Below the pieces are notes generated by a model, which saw nothing but the letters and a program-made list of their open reading frames with translations, ran no database searches and was not told the DNA's origin. DNA of 64,000 nt from UBA2988 sp965237965 (lineage in GTDB: Bacteria; Gemmatimonadota; Gemmatimonadetes; Longimicrobiales; Gaopeijiaceae), in contig CBDEGT010000001.1 in assembly GCA_965237965.1 (NCBI GenBank), positions 124,001 to 188,000 on the forward strand, in the 5' to 3' direction. Positions 26,321 to 34,705 of the stretch are shown one piece after another (position 1 is the first letter of the stretch; every line of letters begins with the position of its first letter). Made by a program: the position numbers and the translations under genes.

Positions 26321-27106
26321 CTACTGGTCAGCCCGCCGGTCGGCGCGCCAGATCCCAGCTCCATTAGGTAGTCGGTAGAGGGCCTGCATGGCCTTGTAGT
26401 CGCGGGCCGAGAGCGTGGGCGCAGTGTTGGTCGGAAACATCACGTCGCGGGGCTCGTCCGAGTGGGGCAGGCCGAGCGCATGACCCATCTCGTGCGCGGC
26501 GGTGAGCTCGATCTGCCGCGCCGGAAGCTCGGTGCCGCTCCCAGGGCTGGTCAACGCGAGCCGGAAGGACGTCACCTGCAGCGTCGCCTTTCCGGCCTCC
26601 TGGACCCACCGTGTCCCGGCCTGACCGAGTTGGTTCCCAGGCGGCGTGGACATCCATTCCACCGCGAAGTCCGACGGCGTTCCGCGATCCCGCTCCTCGA
26701 TCTGGATCGGGAAGGGATGTCCGTTCCACGCCAGGATCCCTCGAACGGCCGCGTCGCGCGCCTCGCGGCCACGGGCTGGGTTCCCGGCCGGGATGGGAAC
26801 CTGCACCTTGATCAGCGTCGTGCCCTCACTCCACCGCAGAGCGCGTGCCATCCCGTCCGTCCAGTCGAGGCCCCGGCATAGGTAGGCTGCGTCGCGACAG
26901 GCCACGCGTTCCTCCAGGGTCACGACTGGCGCGCCCAGCGTCGCCTGCACCGTGGGCGACGTAGCGCACGCCCCGTCGCGGCACGTCGTCGGCACCTCGG
27001 CAGTCTGCCCTGCGGCCCCGCCGTCCATAGCCCTTCTGGCGACCGAGGCGAGCCCGGCGATCACGACCAGCCCCGCGAGGAGGCTCAGAGGGTTCTGGCG
27101 CGCCAT
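26321..27106 (-). CDS. Secreted matrixin-like zinc metalloprotease
   Basis: The 261-residue product has an N-terminal hydrophobic segment (LSLLAGLVVIAGLASVARRA) and a C-terminal catalytic centre HEMGHALGLPH (residues 205-215). This is the HExxHxxGxxH zinc site of metzincins, with a Met-turn candidate DVMFP (M223) shortly after. Four cysteines (C42, C47, C70, C77) can form disulfides. Most matrixin-like bacterial proteins are secreted or lipid-anchored proteases. It converges on the NtrX-like gene with 10 bases between stops, and it diverges from the aldehyde dehydrogenase gene. No propeptide switch motif is visible. Confidence 0.85.
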   Translation of the reverse strand: MARQNPLSLLAGLVVIAGLASVARRAMDGGAAGQTAEVPTTCRDGACATSPTVQATLGAPVVTLEERVACRDAAYLCRGLDWTDGMARALRWSEGTTLIKVQVPIPAGNPARGREARDAAVRGILAWNGHPFPIQIEERDRGTPSDFAVEWMSTPPGNQLGQAGTRWVQEAGKATLQVTSFRLALTSPGSGTELPARQIELTAAHEMGHALGLPHSDEPRDVMFPTNTAPTLSARDYKAMQALYRLPNGAGIWRADRRADQ

Positions 27107-27246
27107 GGGACCTCTGCGGAGTGCGGAGGGTGCTCCAGCTTAGAAGGTAGAACGCTTCGGGTGGGGCCGGAAGCGCTCGGTTCGTAGACTTGCTCTCCCG
27201 TTTCCGGCCCCGCCAACTTGCGTCAGGCACCCCAACCGAGGCCCCG

Positions 27247-28737
27247 ATGTCTCAGGACTTCAAGAACTTCATCGCCGGTGAGTGGGTCGAGCCCATGACC
27301 GGTGCCTACCTCGAGAACCGAAACCCGGCTCGCACCGATGATGTGATCGGTCATTTTCCGCGCTCCGGCCGCGAGGACGTTGACCGCGCGGTTCGTTCCG
27401 CGTTGCGAGGCTTCGAGATCTGGAGCGAAACGCCGGCGCCGGTGCGCGGCGACATACTCCGCCGGGCCGGCGATCTGCTGTCGAAGAACAAGGAGGAGCT
27501 CGCGCGCGCCGCCACTCGGGAGATGGGCAAGATCCTGGTGGAGACGCGAGGGGACATGCAGGAGGGGATCGACACCGCGTACTACTCTGCCGCGGAGTGC
27601 CGACGGCAACACGGCGCGACCGTGCCCTCCGAGCTGCGAGACAAGTGGGCGATGACGTTCCGGCGGCCAATCGGGGTCTGTGGCGTGATCACACCCTTCA
27701 ACTTTCCGATGGCGATCCCGACCTGGAAGATCTTCCCGGCGCTCGCTTGTGGGAACAGCGTGGTGTTCAAGCCGGCGGAGGACGTCCCGCACACCGGAAC
27801 GCTCCTCGTCGAGACCCTGCTGGAGGCGGGGTTGCCGCCTGACGTGGTCAACCTCGTGCACGGGGAGGGCGAGGAAGTGGGCGCGGCCCTGGTGGAGCAT
27901 CCGGGCGTGCCGGTCGTTTCATTTACCGGGTCGACCGTCACAGGCGCGCTAATCGGTGAGGCCTGCGGCCGCTCGCATAAGCGACTATCGCTCGAGATGG
28001 GGGGAAAGAACGCTCAGATCGTGATGGCGGATGCGGATCTCGAGCTCGCGTTGGAGGGTGTGCTCTGGGGTGCGTTCGGCACCACTGGTCAGCGTTGCAC
28101 CGCCACCAGCCGACTGCTCCTTCATCGAGACATCGAACGGGACTTCATGGAAAGCCTGCAGGGTCGTACCCGGCGTCTCAAGTTGGGCGACGGACTCGAG
28201 GAAGCGACCGACGTCGGGCCGTTGATCAACGCACGCGCCGTGGAGAAGGTGATCGGATACGTTGATGTTGGTCGTGAGGAGGGCGCCATCGTCGAGGGCG
28301 GAGCGCAGCCGCGGGGGAACGAGTTCGACGGCGGCTTCTTCTTCCTACCGACCATCGTCCACGGGGTGAGACCGGGATGCCGCGTGGCCACGGAGGAGAT
28401 CTTCGGCCCTGTCCTGTCGGTCATGACCTTCGCGGACTTCGACGAGGCAGTGCGCATCAACAACGAGGTGCGGTTTGGGTTGTCCAGTTCGGTTTATACC
28501 AGTGATCTTGAGATCGCCTTCCGTGCCCTGAGTGAACTGGACAATGGCATCACTTACATCAACGCTCCCACCATCGGTGCTGAAGCACACCTTCCGTTCG
28601 GGGGTACCAAGCAGACCGGGAACGGGCACCGGGAGGGTGGCTGGCAGGTGTACGACTTCTTCTCGGAGACCAGGGTGGGCTATGTGGACTTCTCTGGACG
28701 GCTGCAGCGAGCCCAGATCGACACCCAGCAGCTCTGA
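27247..28737 (+). CDS. NAD(P)-dependent aldehyde dehydrogenase
   Basis: This 496-residue ALDH superfamily enzyme has the cofactor loop FTGSTVTGALIGEACG, the general-base Glu in SLEMGGKNA and the catalytic Cys284 in GTTGQRCTATSR. The EIFGPVLSVMTFADFDEAV motif is also present. It oxidises an aldehyde or semialdehyde to an acid. Sequence flavour resembles the alpha-ketoglutaric/piperideine-6-carboxylate/AASADH group, but substrate choice is not firm. ATG 27247 starts at the family position. It stands before lepB with 42 bases between. Confidence 0.93.
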   Translation: MSQDFKNFIAGEWVEPMTGAYLENRNPARTDDVIGHFPRSGREDVDRAVRSALRGFEIWSETPAPVRGDILRRAGDLLSKNKEELARAATREMGKILVETRGDMQEGIDTAYYSAAECRRQHGATVPSELRDKWAMTFRRPIGVCGVITPFNFPMAIPTWKIFPALACGNSVVFKPAEDVPHTGTLLVETLLEAGLPPDVVNLVHGEGEEVGAALVEHPGVPVVSFTGSTVTGALIGEACGRSHKRLSLEMGGKNAQIVMADADLELALEGVLWGAFGTTGQRCTATSRLLLHRDIERDFMESLQGRTRRLKLGDGLEEATDVGPLINARAVEKVIGYVDVGREEGAIVEGGAQPRGNEFDGGFFFLPTIVHGVRPGCRVATEEIFGPVLSVMTFADFDEAVRINNEVRFGLSSSVYTSDLEIAFRALSELDNGITYINAPTIGAEAHLPFGGTKQTGNGHREGGWQVYDFFSETRVGYVDFSGRLQRAQIDTQQL

Positions 28738-28779
28738 GCGGGGCCGCGCCCCGCGCCCTTGGTTCGACAGGAGCAGCTT

Positions 28780-29532
28780 GTGAGCGAGGAGCCCAGAACC
28801 GCGGCCCCCGAAGGGGTCGAAGGTGCCCCGCGGACGGGGTCATCCCGGCCGGACGTGCTCACGACCGCCTGGGAGTGGACCAGGTCGGTCGCGGTCGCGT
28901 TCATCCTCTTCCTCGTGATCCGTACTTTCGGGGTTGAGGCGTTCAAGATTCCCACCTCTTCGATGGAGAACACCCTCTTGGTCGGTGACTTCCTACTCGT
29001 CAACAAGGCGATGTTCGGAACCGAGGTGCCCGGCCTGAGCCTGCGTCTGCCCGGGCTTCGAGAGCCTCGCCGAGGGGACGTGATCGTGTTCAGCCCGCCA
29101 CACGAGCCCGAGAAGAGCTACGTGAAGCGTCTGGTGGGCGTGCCCGGAGACACCCTATGGATGCGCGACAAGGTTCTGCACCGGAATGGGCCGCCGGTGG
29201 CCGAGCCCTACGCACGGTATATGGATCAGTCCGGTGACGCCGTGCACCCGGGGATGGAGTGGCAGTCGTACCACCTTATCGCCAGTACCCGACGTGGCTA
29301 CCATCCATCGAGGGACAACTGGGGCCCGCTCGTGGTGCCGGACCGCAGCTACTTCGTGCTCGGGGACGATCGCGACAACAGTGAGGACTCGCGCTACTGG
29401 GGCTTCGTGGATCGCGAGTCGATCCGGGGCCGCCCCTGGATGGTCTACTATTCGTTCGATCGAGGTCATGACGCTTCGGTCGCCTGGGCCCGCGCGGTGC
29501 GCTGGGATCGCCTCGGACATCCGATCGACTGA
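28780..29532 (+). CDS. lepB: Signal peptidase I
   Basis: One N-terminal membrane helix (VAVAFILFLVIRTFGVEAF, about 37-55) is followed by the periplasmic catalytic domain. The nucleophile is Ser61 in IPTSSMENTL and the general base is Lys116 in KSYVKRLVGVPGD, the Ser-Lys dyad of type I signal peptidases. Conserved box E is GDDRDNSEDSRYWGFV. It cleaves Sec signal peptides in the outer face of the inner membrane. A TTG at 28759 would extend the protein by seven residues, but the GTG at 28780 has AGGAG six bases upstream and is preferred. 250 residues. Confidence 0.93.
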   Translation: MSEEPRTAAPEGVEGAPRTGSSRPDVLTTAWEWTRSVAVAFILFLVIRTFGVEAFKIPTSSMENTLLVGDFLLVNKAMFGTEVPGLSLRLPGLREPRRGDVIVFSPPHEPEKSYVKRLVGVPGDTLWMRDKVLHRNGPPVAEPYARYMDQSGDAVHPGMEWQSYHLIASTRRGYHPSRDNWGPLVVPDRSYFVLGDDRDNSEDSRYWGFVDRESIRGRPWMVYYSFDRGHDASVAWARAVRWDRLGHPID

Positions 29533-29730
29533 TCGTGTTCAGGACCACGTTGTGCGGTGTCCTGTCGCTGCGCGTCCCCGACGCCCCGTGCGTGGGTGGT
29601 GGCGCATCGGCGCATCGCCCCCGATCATGGACTCCACAGCGGTGAAGCTCCGTTTGCTCACCGACACCACTCTTCTCGCCCGGTGCGGTTGCAGTCTCGC
29701 TCGCAGACAAACCAAACCTCTTTCCTGCCG

Positions 29731-30585
29731 ATGACGTTTACTTCCCGCCGAGGGGCCTTCAATGAAGGTTCCCTGGATCAGTACCTGAAAGAGATCAGCG
29801 CGTACCCGCTGATCGACCGGGCGGAGGAAGTGAGGCTCGCGCAAAAGATCCGCGATGGCGACGCGGAAGCGCTCGATAAACTCGTACGATCGAATCTCCG
29901 CTTCGTCGTCTCGGTCGCGAAGAAATATCAAAATCAAGGAGTTCCGCTCTCCGATCTGATCAACGAGGGCAACCTGGGGCTGATTCGCGCGGCCCATAAG
30001 TTCGACGAGACCAAGGGAATCAAGTTCATCAGCTACGCGGTCTGGTGGATCCGCCAGGCCATTCTACAGGCGCTTGCGGAGCAGAGCCGGATCGTGCGGG
30101 TTCCGCTGAACCGCGCGGGTGCACTCCACCGGATCGGGCGCCGAAGTTCGACCTTGCTTCAGGAGCTGGGGCGTGAGCCGACCGTGGAAGAGATCGCCAC
30201 CGATCTGGAGATCTCGGAGGAGGAGGTCGCCCGCACGCTCGCCATTAGCCAGTCTCACCTTTCGTTGGATGCGCCGATCACCCCGGGTGAGGACAACAGG
30301 CTTCTCGATTACCTGCCGGACCAATACTCGCCGGGGCCCGAAGACGAGGCGTACGAGCACGCGCTCAAGAATACCATCGAGGAGGCCCTTGGAACGCTGA
30401 AGGAGCGAGAGGCCAAGATCCTCCGCCTCTACTTCGGGCTGGACGACCACGAGCCCATGACGCTCGAGGAAATCGGCTCGCTGCTCGGCATCACCCGCGA
30501 GCGGGTGCGCCAGATCAAAGAGAAGGCCCTGCTGCGACTCCGGCACGCCTCCCGCGCCAGGTTTCTCGAGACGTTCATCCACTAG
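29731..30585 (+). CDS. RpoD-like (SigA-type) RNA polymerase sigma factor without region 1.1
   Basis: The 284-residue protein contains sigma regions 1.2 (LDQYLKEISAYPLIDRAEEV), 2 (NLGLIRAAHKFDETKGIKFISYAVWWIRQAI, split here), 3 and 4.2 (LEEIGSLLGITRERVRQIKEK). It has no region 1.1. This short form is the housekeeping sigma factor in Bacteroidota and some other phyla, and elsewhere a group-2 factor such as RpoS or HrdB relatives. Region 2.4/4.2 residues match group 1 and 2 -10/-35 readers, so the promoters proposed here fit its specificity. The ATG at 29731 has no clear Shine-Dalgarno. A hairpin (30601-30617) follows the stop, then the rplM promoter. Confidence 0.88.
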   Translation: MTFTSRRGAFNEGSLDQYLKEISAYPLIDRAEEVRLAQKIRDGDAEALDKLVRSNLRFVVSVAKKYQNQGVPLSDLINEGNLGLIRAAHKFDETKGIKFISYAVWWIRQAILQALAEQSRIVRVPLNRAGALHRIGRRSSTLLQELGREPTVEEIATDLEISEEEVARTLAISQSHLSLDAPITPGEDNRLLDYLPDQYSPGPEDEAYEHALKNTIEEALGTLKEREAKILRLYFGLDDHEPMTLEEIGSLLGITRERVRQIKEKALLRLRHASRARFLETFIH

Positions 30586-30600
30586 CAGGTCGCAGAAGAA

Positions 30601-30617
30601 GGGGAGCGAACCTCCCC
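30601..30617 (+). terminator. Hairpin after the sigma-factor gene
   Basis: GGGGAG (30601-30606), a CGAAC loop and CTCCCC (30612-30617) form a perfect six-base stem 15 bases after the sigma stop and just before the rplM promoter. The run of T expected in an intrinsic terminator is lacking. Confidence 0.4.
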
Positions 30618-30635
30618 GAACGCCGTTCTACCCCG

Positions 30636-30664
30636 TTGACACTGTGTACGTCCCCGGATATGAT
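30636..30664 (+). promoter_or_regulatory. Sigma-70-type promoter of the rplM ribosomal operon
   Basis: TTGACA (30636-30641) is a perfect -35, and TATGAT (30659-30664) is a five-of-six -10 at exactly 17 bases. Transcription would start around 30671, about 30 bases before the rplM ATG. This is the best promoter in the window and fits a highly expressed ribosomal-protein operon. Confidence 0.9.
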
Positions 30665-30699
30665 TCAAAGCTCTATTGCCCAACGCTTTCTGACCGTGC

Positions 30700-31128
30700 A
30701 TGAAGACCCACACGCCCAAGGCCAAAGAGATCGAGCGTCGGTGGTGGATCGTGGATGCCGCGGACAGGCCGCTCGGGCGTCTTGCCACTCAGATCGCACA
30801 CGTCCTCCGTGGCAAGCACAAGCCGATCTTTACTCCGCATCTGGACACGGGTGACCACGTCGTGGTCATCAATGCCTCGCAGGTCAAGCTGACCGGACGA
30901 AAGGCCGACCAGAAGCAGTACTTTCGCCACTCCGGCTACATGGGCGGCGAGCGCTTCATTCCCTTCCGCCGCATGCTTGCCACCCATCCGGAGCGAGTGA
31001 TCGAGATTGCGGTCAAGGGCATGATGCCCAAAAACGCGCTCGGGAAGAACATGGTCAGGAAACTCAAGGTCTACGCGGGTGCGGACCATCCGCACCAGGG
31101 TCAGAAGCCCGCACCCCTCGAGATCTGA
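30700..31128 (+). CDS. rplM: Large-subunit ribosomal protein L13 (uL13)
   Basis: This 142-residue protein has the L13 signature (DAADRPLGRLATQIAHVLRGK near 18-38, and MLATHPERVIEIAVKGMMPKNALG in the middle). It binds 23S rRNA early in large-subunit assembly. It is the first gene after the consensus promoter at 30636. The rpsI start lies four bases after its stop, the universal L13-S9 pair. Length is normal. Confidence 0.98.
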   Translation: MKTHTPKAKEIERRWWIVDAADRPLGRLATQIAHVLRGKHKPIFTPHLDTGDHVVVINASQVKLTGRKADQKQYFRHSGYMGGERFIPFRRMLATHPERVIEIAVKGMMPKNALGKNMVRKLKVYAGADHPHQGQKPAPLEI

Positions 31129-31132
31129 CGCC

Positions 31133-31528
31133 ATGGTTCAGGAGAAGCAGGTTCAAACGGTTGGCCGTCGCAAGACATCGGTGGTCCGTGTGCTGCTGCG
31201 GCCGGGCGACGGTGGGTGGTCGATCAATGGCCGATCGCTGAGGGAGTACTTTCCTCGTCCGAGCCTCCAGATCCGGATCGAGGAGCCGCTCAAAGTGCTC
31301 GAGGCCGAAGGTCGATTCGATGTTTCTGTGCGGGCCGCTGGAGGCGGTTTGACGGGTCAAGCCGATGCGCTGCGCATGGGACTTGCCAGGGCGCTCGTCG
31401 CCTTCGACGAGGATCATCGTCGCCCCCTTCGGGAGAGGGGGATGCTCACGCGGGATCCGCGGAAGGTGGAGAGGAAGAAGCCCGGCCGTCCGAAGGCCAG
31501 AAAGCGCTTCCAATTCTCGAAGCGGTGA
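31133..31528 (+). CDS. rpsI: Small-subunit ribosomal protein S9 (uS9)
   Basis: The 131-residue product shows the S9 features. These are TVGRRKTSVVRVLLRPGDG, the VRAAGGGLTGQADALRMGLARAL helix region, and the basic C-terminus RKKPGRPKARKRFQFSKR, whose final Lys-Arg contacts P-site tRNA. ATG 31133 begins four bases after rplM. The TGA stop is inside a strong palindrome (31518-31541), which may couple S9 translation termination to the expression of rpsB downstream. Confidence 0.98.
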   Translation: MVQEKQVQTVGRRKTSVVRVLLRPGDGGWSINGRSLREYFPRPSLQIRIEEPLKVLEAEGRFDVSVRAAGGGLTGQADALRMGLARALVAFDEDHRRPLRERGMLTRDPRKVERKKPGRPKARKRFQFSKR

Positions 31529-31567
31529 TCTCACCGCTTCGGCGGGTGGATCTCACCACTTCGGCGG
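31518..31567 (+). promoter_or_regulatory. Tandem hairpin/direct-repeat element between rpsI and rpsB
   Basis: CGAAGCGGTGA (31518-31528) and TCACCGCTTCG (31531-31541) form a perfect 11-base inverted repeat over the rpsI stop codon. Two imperfect direct units follow one another: 31524-31545, then 31545-31567 (each reads GGTG(G)ATCTCACC.CTTCGGCGG). The second unit can form a weaker hairpin. No U-tract follows, so it is a candidate attenuator, S2-binding or RNA-processing site rather than a plain terminator. Confidence 0.55.
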
Positions 31568-31677
31568 ATCGAGGCTGGTTGGGTTGAAGGCCTGAGGGAG
31601 CGTTACACGGCGTGAGTTCGCCGCCGTCCAACACTGAAGGGGCGTACATCGGCCCCACGCGGACGAGAGGCCAAGGA

Positions 31678-32571
31678 ATGCAGCAGGTGCAGCTCAATCA
31701 AATGCTTGAGGCCGGTGTCCACTTCGGGCACCAGACCCGCCGTTGGAATCCGAAGATGCGCAAGTACATCTTCACGGAGAAGAACGGCATCCACATCATC
31801 GACCTCCGCAAGACGCTGGACCGGCTCCAGGTCGCCCAGCAGGCAGTGCGCGGAGTCGTGCTGCGGGGTGAGCGCATCCTCTTTGTCTGCACCAAGCGGC
31901 AGCTCCGGCCGATCGTCGAGCAGGAAGCCCAGCGCTGTGGGGCGTTCTTCGTCACAGAGCGGTGGCTCGGCGGGATGCTCACGAATTTCCAGACGATCCG
32001 GAGGCAGATTCGCCGGCTCAAGGAGCTCGAGCGGGGCCAGGAAGAGAACGCTTTCGAGTTCTATACGAAGAAGGAGCGCCTGATGCTCGATCGTGAGCGG
32101 TTGAAGCTCGATAAGTACTTTTCCGGCGTGAAGGACATGGGGCGCCTGCCAGGCGCGGTCTACGTGGTGGACGCTCGGCGTGAGATCATCGCTGTGAAGG
32201 AGGCTCACCGCTTGGGGATCCCGGTGCTCGCGATCGCAGACACGAATGCCGATCCAGATCTGATCGACTATCCGATACCCGGCAACGACGACGCGATCCG
32301 CTCTGTGAGCCTGATCTCCGCGGCCATCGCCGACTCGATCGAGGTGGCGCAACGTGAGGTGCCCGAGGATGATCGGCGGAGGGTCGAGGAGCTCGAGGCT
32401 ACGACCTACTCCACCGAGACCGGGGAGAAGACGACCGAGGGTGGTGGGGAGGATCGTCCTGCCAAGCGGCGCCCCCGGCGCAAGCGTCGGCCGCGCCCCG
32501 AAGTAATCGCTCAACACCTGAAGACGGGTGAGGGCGAGGACGAAGAGCAGGAGCAGACGGAGGAGGAATAG
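31678..32571 (+). CDS. rpsB: Small-subunit ribosomal protein S2 (uS2), C-terminally extended
   Basis: The 297-residue protein holds the S2 core (LEAGVHFGHQTRRWNPKM at the start, LPGAVYVVDARREIIAVKEAHRLGIPVLAIADTN late). About 55 extra residues follow, first a basic stretch (KRRPRRKRRPRPEV) and then an acidic end (EGEDEEQEQTEEE). Bacterial S2 is normally about 240 residues. The frame is open to 31612, but ATG 31678 has GAGAGG upstream and starts like homologues. It lies 150 bases after rpsI and before tsf, as in most bacteria. Confidence 0.97.
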   Translation: MQQVQLNQMLEAGVHFGHQTRRWNPKMRKYIFTEKNGIHIIDLRKTLDRLQVAQQAVRGVVLRGERILFVCTKRQLRPIVEQEAQRCGAFFVTERWLGGMLTNFQTIRRQIRRLKELERGQEENAFEFYTKKERLMLDRERLKLDKYFSGVKDMGRLPGAVYVVDARREIIAVKEAHRLGIPVLAIADTNADPDLIDYPIPGNDDAIRSVSLISAAIADSIEVAQREVPEDDRRRVEELEATTYSTETGEKTTEGGGEDRPAKRRPRRKRRPRPEVIAQHLKTGEGEDEEQEQTEEE

Positions 32572-32650
32572 GCGGCTCCGCTTCGAGCCGCGAAGTTTCC
32601 CGAGGCTCGGGAACTGGGGGGCGGGAGCCGGAGGGCGACTGGAGGGTCGC
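32572..32650 (+). promoter_or_regulatory. Three consecutive hairpins between rpsB and tsf
   Basis: Three inverted repeats follow the rpsB stop: GCGGCTC/GAGCCGC (32572-32591), TTCCCGAG/CTCGGGAA (32597-32613) and GCGAC/GTCGC (32635-32650, followed by TTTA). They lie in the 145-base rpsB-tsf spacer. They could be partial terminators that set the S2:EF-Ts ratio, or processing and stability structures. Confidence 0.5.
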
Positions 32651-32716
32651 TTTACTGGTTACCGCCTCTTTTCTTTACGAGAGCGACAGCACACGATGAA
32701 GGGAGTCGATAGCACG

Positions 32717-33316
32717 ATGACGGACATTTCCGCGAAGGACGTGAAAGCGCTCCGCGATCGCACCGGGGCGGGAATGATGGACTGCAAGAACGCGCTCCAG
32801 GACTCCGGGGGCGACATGGAGAAGGCGATCGACATCCTCCGCACCAAGGGTGCGGCCAAGGCAGCCAAGCGAGCAGAGCGCAAGGCTGCGGAAGGGACGA
32901 TCGGGGCGTACCTGCACCACAACGGCAAGGTGGCCGTCATTGTGGAGTTGAACAGTGAGACGGACTTCGTGGCTAAGAACCCGGAATTCCAGCAGCTGGC
33001 TCGGGACCTCGCCATGCATATCGCGTCCGCGGCTCCGGTGGCAGTGAGCCCCGATGATATTCCGGCGGCCGACGTCGAGCGCGAGCGCGCCGTGTACGCA
33101 GCCCAAGTCGCGGAGGAGGGCAAGCCGGAAAACATCCGTGCGAAGATCGTGGAAGGGAAACTCCAGAAGTGGTTCAAGGAGAGCAGCCTACTGGAACAAC
33201 AGTTCGTGAAGGATCCGGAACGCACCATCCGCGAGCTCGTGGAAGCCGTTTCGGCGAAGACGGGTGAGAAAGTGTCGGTCGCGCGCTTCGCGCGCTTCCA
33301 GGTCGGTGGAGCCTAG
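32717..33316 (+). CDS. tsf: Elongation factor Ts, short form
   Basis: EF-Ts exchanges GDP for GTP on EF-Tu. The N-terminal UBA-like domain is clear (ISAKDVKALRDRTGAGMMDCKNAL), followed by the core with TDFVAKN and the C-terminal coiled-coil part. The protein has 199 residues, like the short type in Thermus, compared with about 280 in E. coli. Start ATG 32717 is used because homologues begin just before DISAKD; ATG 32696 in frame would add seven residues. It is followed 12 bases later by pyrH. Confidence 0.96.
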   Translation: MTDISAKDVKALRDRTGAGMMDCKNALQDSGGDMEKAIDILRTKGAAKAAKRAERKAAEGTIGAYLHHNGKVAVIVELNSETDFVAKNPEFQQLARDLAMHIASAAPVAVSPDDIPAADVERERAVYAAQVAEEGKPENIRAKIVEGKLQKWFKESSLLEQQFVKDPERTIRELVEAVSAKTGEKVSVARFARFQVGGA

Positions 33317-33328
33317 GAGGCGTGAGCA

Positions 33329-34045
33329 ATGTCGGCTGACCACAGGTACGGTCGCGTCCTGCTCAAGATCTCGGGCGAGGCGCTCGCTGGCGATCGTGGC
33401 TTCGGCATCGAGCCTTCTGTCGTAGACCGAATCACCGACGAGATCCGCTCGGTCTACGAGATGGGTGTATCGCTCGGCGTCGTGATTGGCGGTGGCAACA
33501 TCGTTCGTGGATCGTTGGCCAGCCGGCAGGGAATGGACCGCGTCCAAGCCGACTACATGGGCATGCTCGCCACGGTGATCAACGCTCTGGCGGTCCAGGA
33601 TCTGCTTGAAGCCAAGGGTGTGGACACGCGGGTGATGACTGCGATCCGCATGGAGGAGATCGCGGAGCCCTATATCAGGAGGCGCGCGCTGCGCCACATC
33701 GAGAAGGGCAGGGTCGTGCTGTTCGCGGGAGGTACCGGAAACCCGTATTTCTCGACGGATACCGCGGCAGTGCTGCGTGCCATCGAAATCGATGCCGAGG
33801 TGGTCATCAAGGCCACCAAGGTGCAGGGGGTGTTCACGGCCGACCCTGCCACGGATCCCACCGCGGAGTTCATACCCTCAATCACTTTCCACGAGGTGAT
33901 GACCCGTGAACTCGCAGTGATGGATGCCGCCGCGGTGTCACTGTGCAAGGAGAACCGACTTCCGATTATCGTGCTGAATCTGGAGGATCGAGGCGCGGTG
34001 ACATCGGCGATCCGTGGCGAGCGGGTCGGCACGCTGGTGTCGTAG
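33329..34045 (+). CDS. pyrH: Uridylate kinase (UMP kinase)
   Basis: The 238-residue product is the bacterial hexameric amino-acid-kinase-fold UMP kinase. It has RVLLKISGEALAGD, GVVIGGGNIVRG for phosphate binding and LFAGGTGNPYFSTDTAAVLRA for UMP/ATP. It makes UDP from UMP for pyrimidine and cell-wall precursor synthesis and is usually activated by GTP and inhibited by UTP. It lies 12 bases after tsf and before frr, the standard order. Confidence 0.98.
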   Translation: MSADHRYGRVLLKISGEALAGDRGFGIEPSVVDRITDEIRSVYEMGVSLGVVIGGGNIVRGSLASRQGMDRVQADYMGMLATVINALAVQDLLEAKGVDTRVMTAIRMEEIAEPYIRRRALRHIEKGRVVLFAGGTGNPYFSTDTAAVLRAIEIDAEVVIKATKVQGVFTADPATDPTAEFIPSITFHEVMTRELAVMDAAAVSLCKENRLPIIVLNLEDRGAVTSAIRGERVGTLVS

Positions 34046-34122
34046 CGCCCTGACGGGGGTGTAGATTCGTTCGTGCCGCGCCCTACCTCGCAGCCGTTCC
34101 CAGCTTGGCAAGGACCGTCATC

Positions 34123-34674
34123 ATGCCGTCGATCAAGCAGGCTGAATCCAAGATGGAAAATGCCATCGAGGCACTACGCCGCGAATTCTCCACCGTGCGC
34201 ACCGGCAAGGCTACTCCCGCCTTGCTCGACACTGTCCGGGTACTCGCGTACGGCTCGAAGATGCCGATCAACCAGCTCGCTTCGGTTGCCACGCCTGAGC
34301 CTTCACTGTTGGTAGTGCAGCCCTTCGATCGCTCCCTGATCGGCGACATCGAGCGCGGAATCCTGACCGCGGACCTGGGGCTGAATCCCGCGAATGACGG
34401 TTCTGTGATCCGGATCCCGATCCCACCGCTGAACGAGGAGCGTCGCAAGGAGTACGTGAAGCTCCTGCACAAGATGGCCGAGGACGGCCGGATATCGATC
34501 CGGCACGCGCGCCAGGAAGCGCGCGACGATCTGAAGCGGCGCATGAAGAATCACGAGATCCCCGAGGACGTGGGACATCGCCAGATGGACGAGGCACAGA
34601 GATTGACCGATCAGTGTATCGCCAGGGTCGACGAGCTACTCAAGCACAAAGAAGAGGAAGTGATGCAGGTCTGA
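34123..34674 (+). CDS. frr: Ribosome recycling factor
   Basis: The 183-residue product matches ribosome recycling factor: KMENAIEALRREFSTVRTGKA at the N-terminal helix, PFDRSLIGDIERGIL in domain II and a long helical C-terminus. RRF splits the post-termination ribosome with EF-G. ATG 34123 has AAGGA eight bases upstream and starts like homologues; the in-frame TTG 34105 is less likely. uppS starts 31 bases downstream. Confidence 0.97.
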   Translation: MPSIKQAESKMENAIEALRREFSTVRTGKATPALLDTVRVLAYGSKMPINQLASVATPEPSLLVVQPFDRSLIGDIERGILTADLGLNPANDGSVIRIPIPPLNEERRKEYVKLLHKMAEDGRISIRHARQEARDDLKRRMKNHEIPEDVGHRQMDEAQRLTDQCIARVDELLKHKEEEVMQV

Positions 34675-34705
34675 GGGCCTGCACGCTTGAGACGCTCCCT
34701 TAGCC

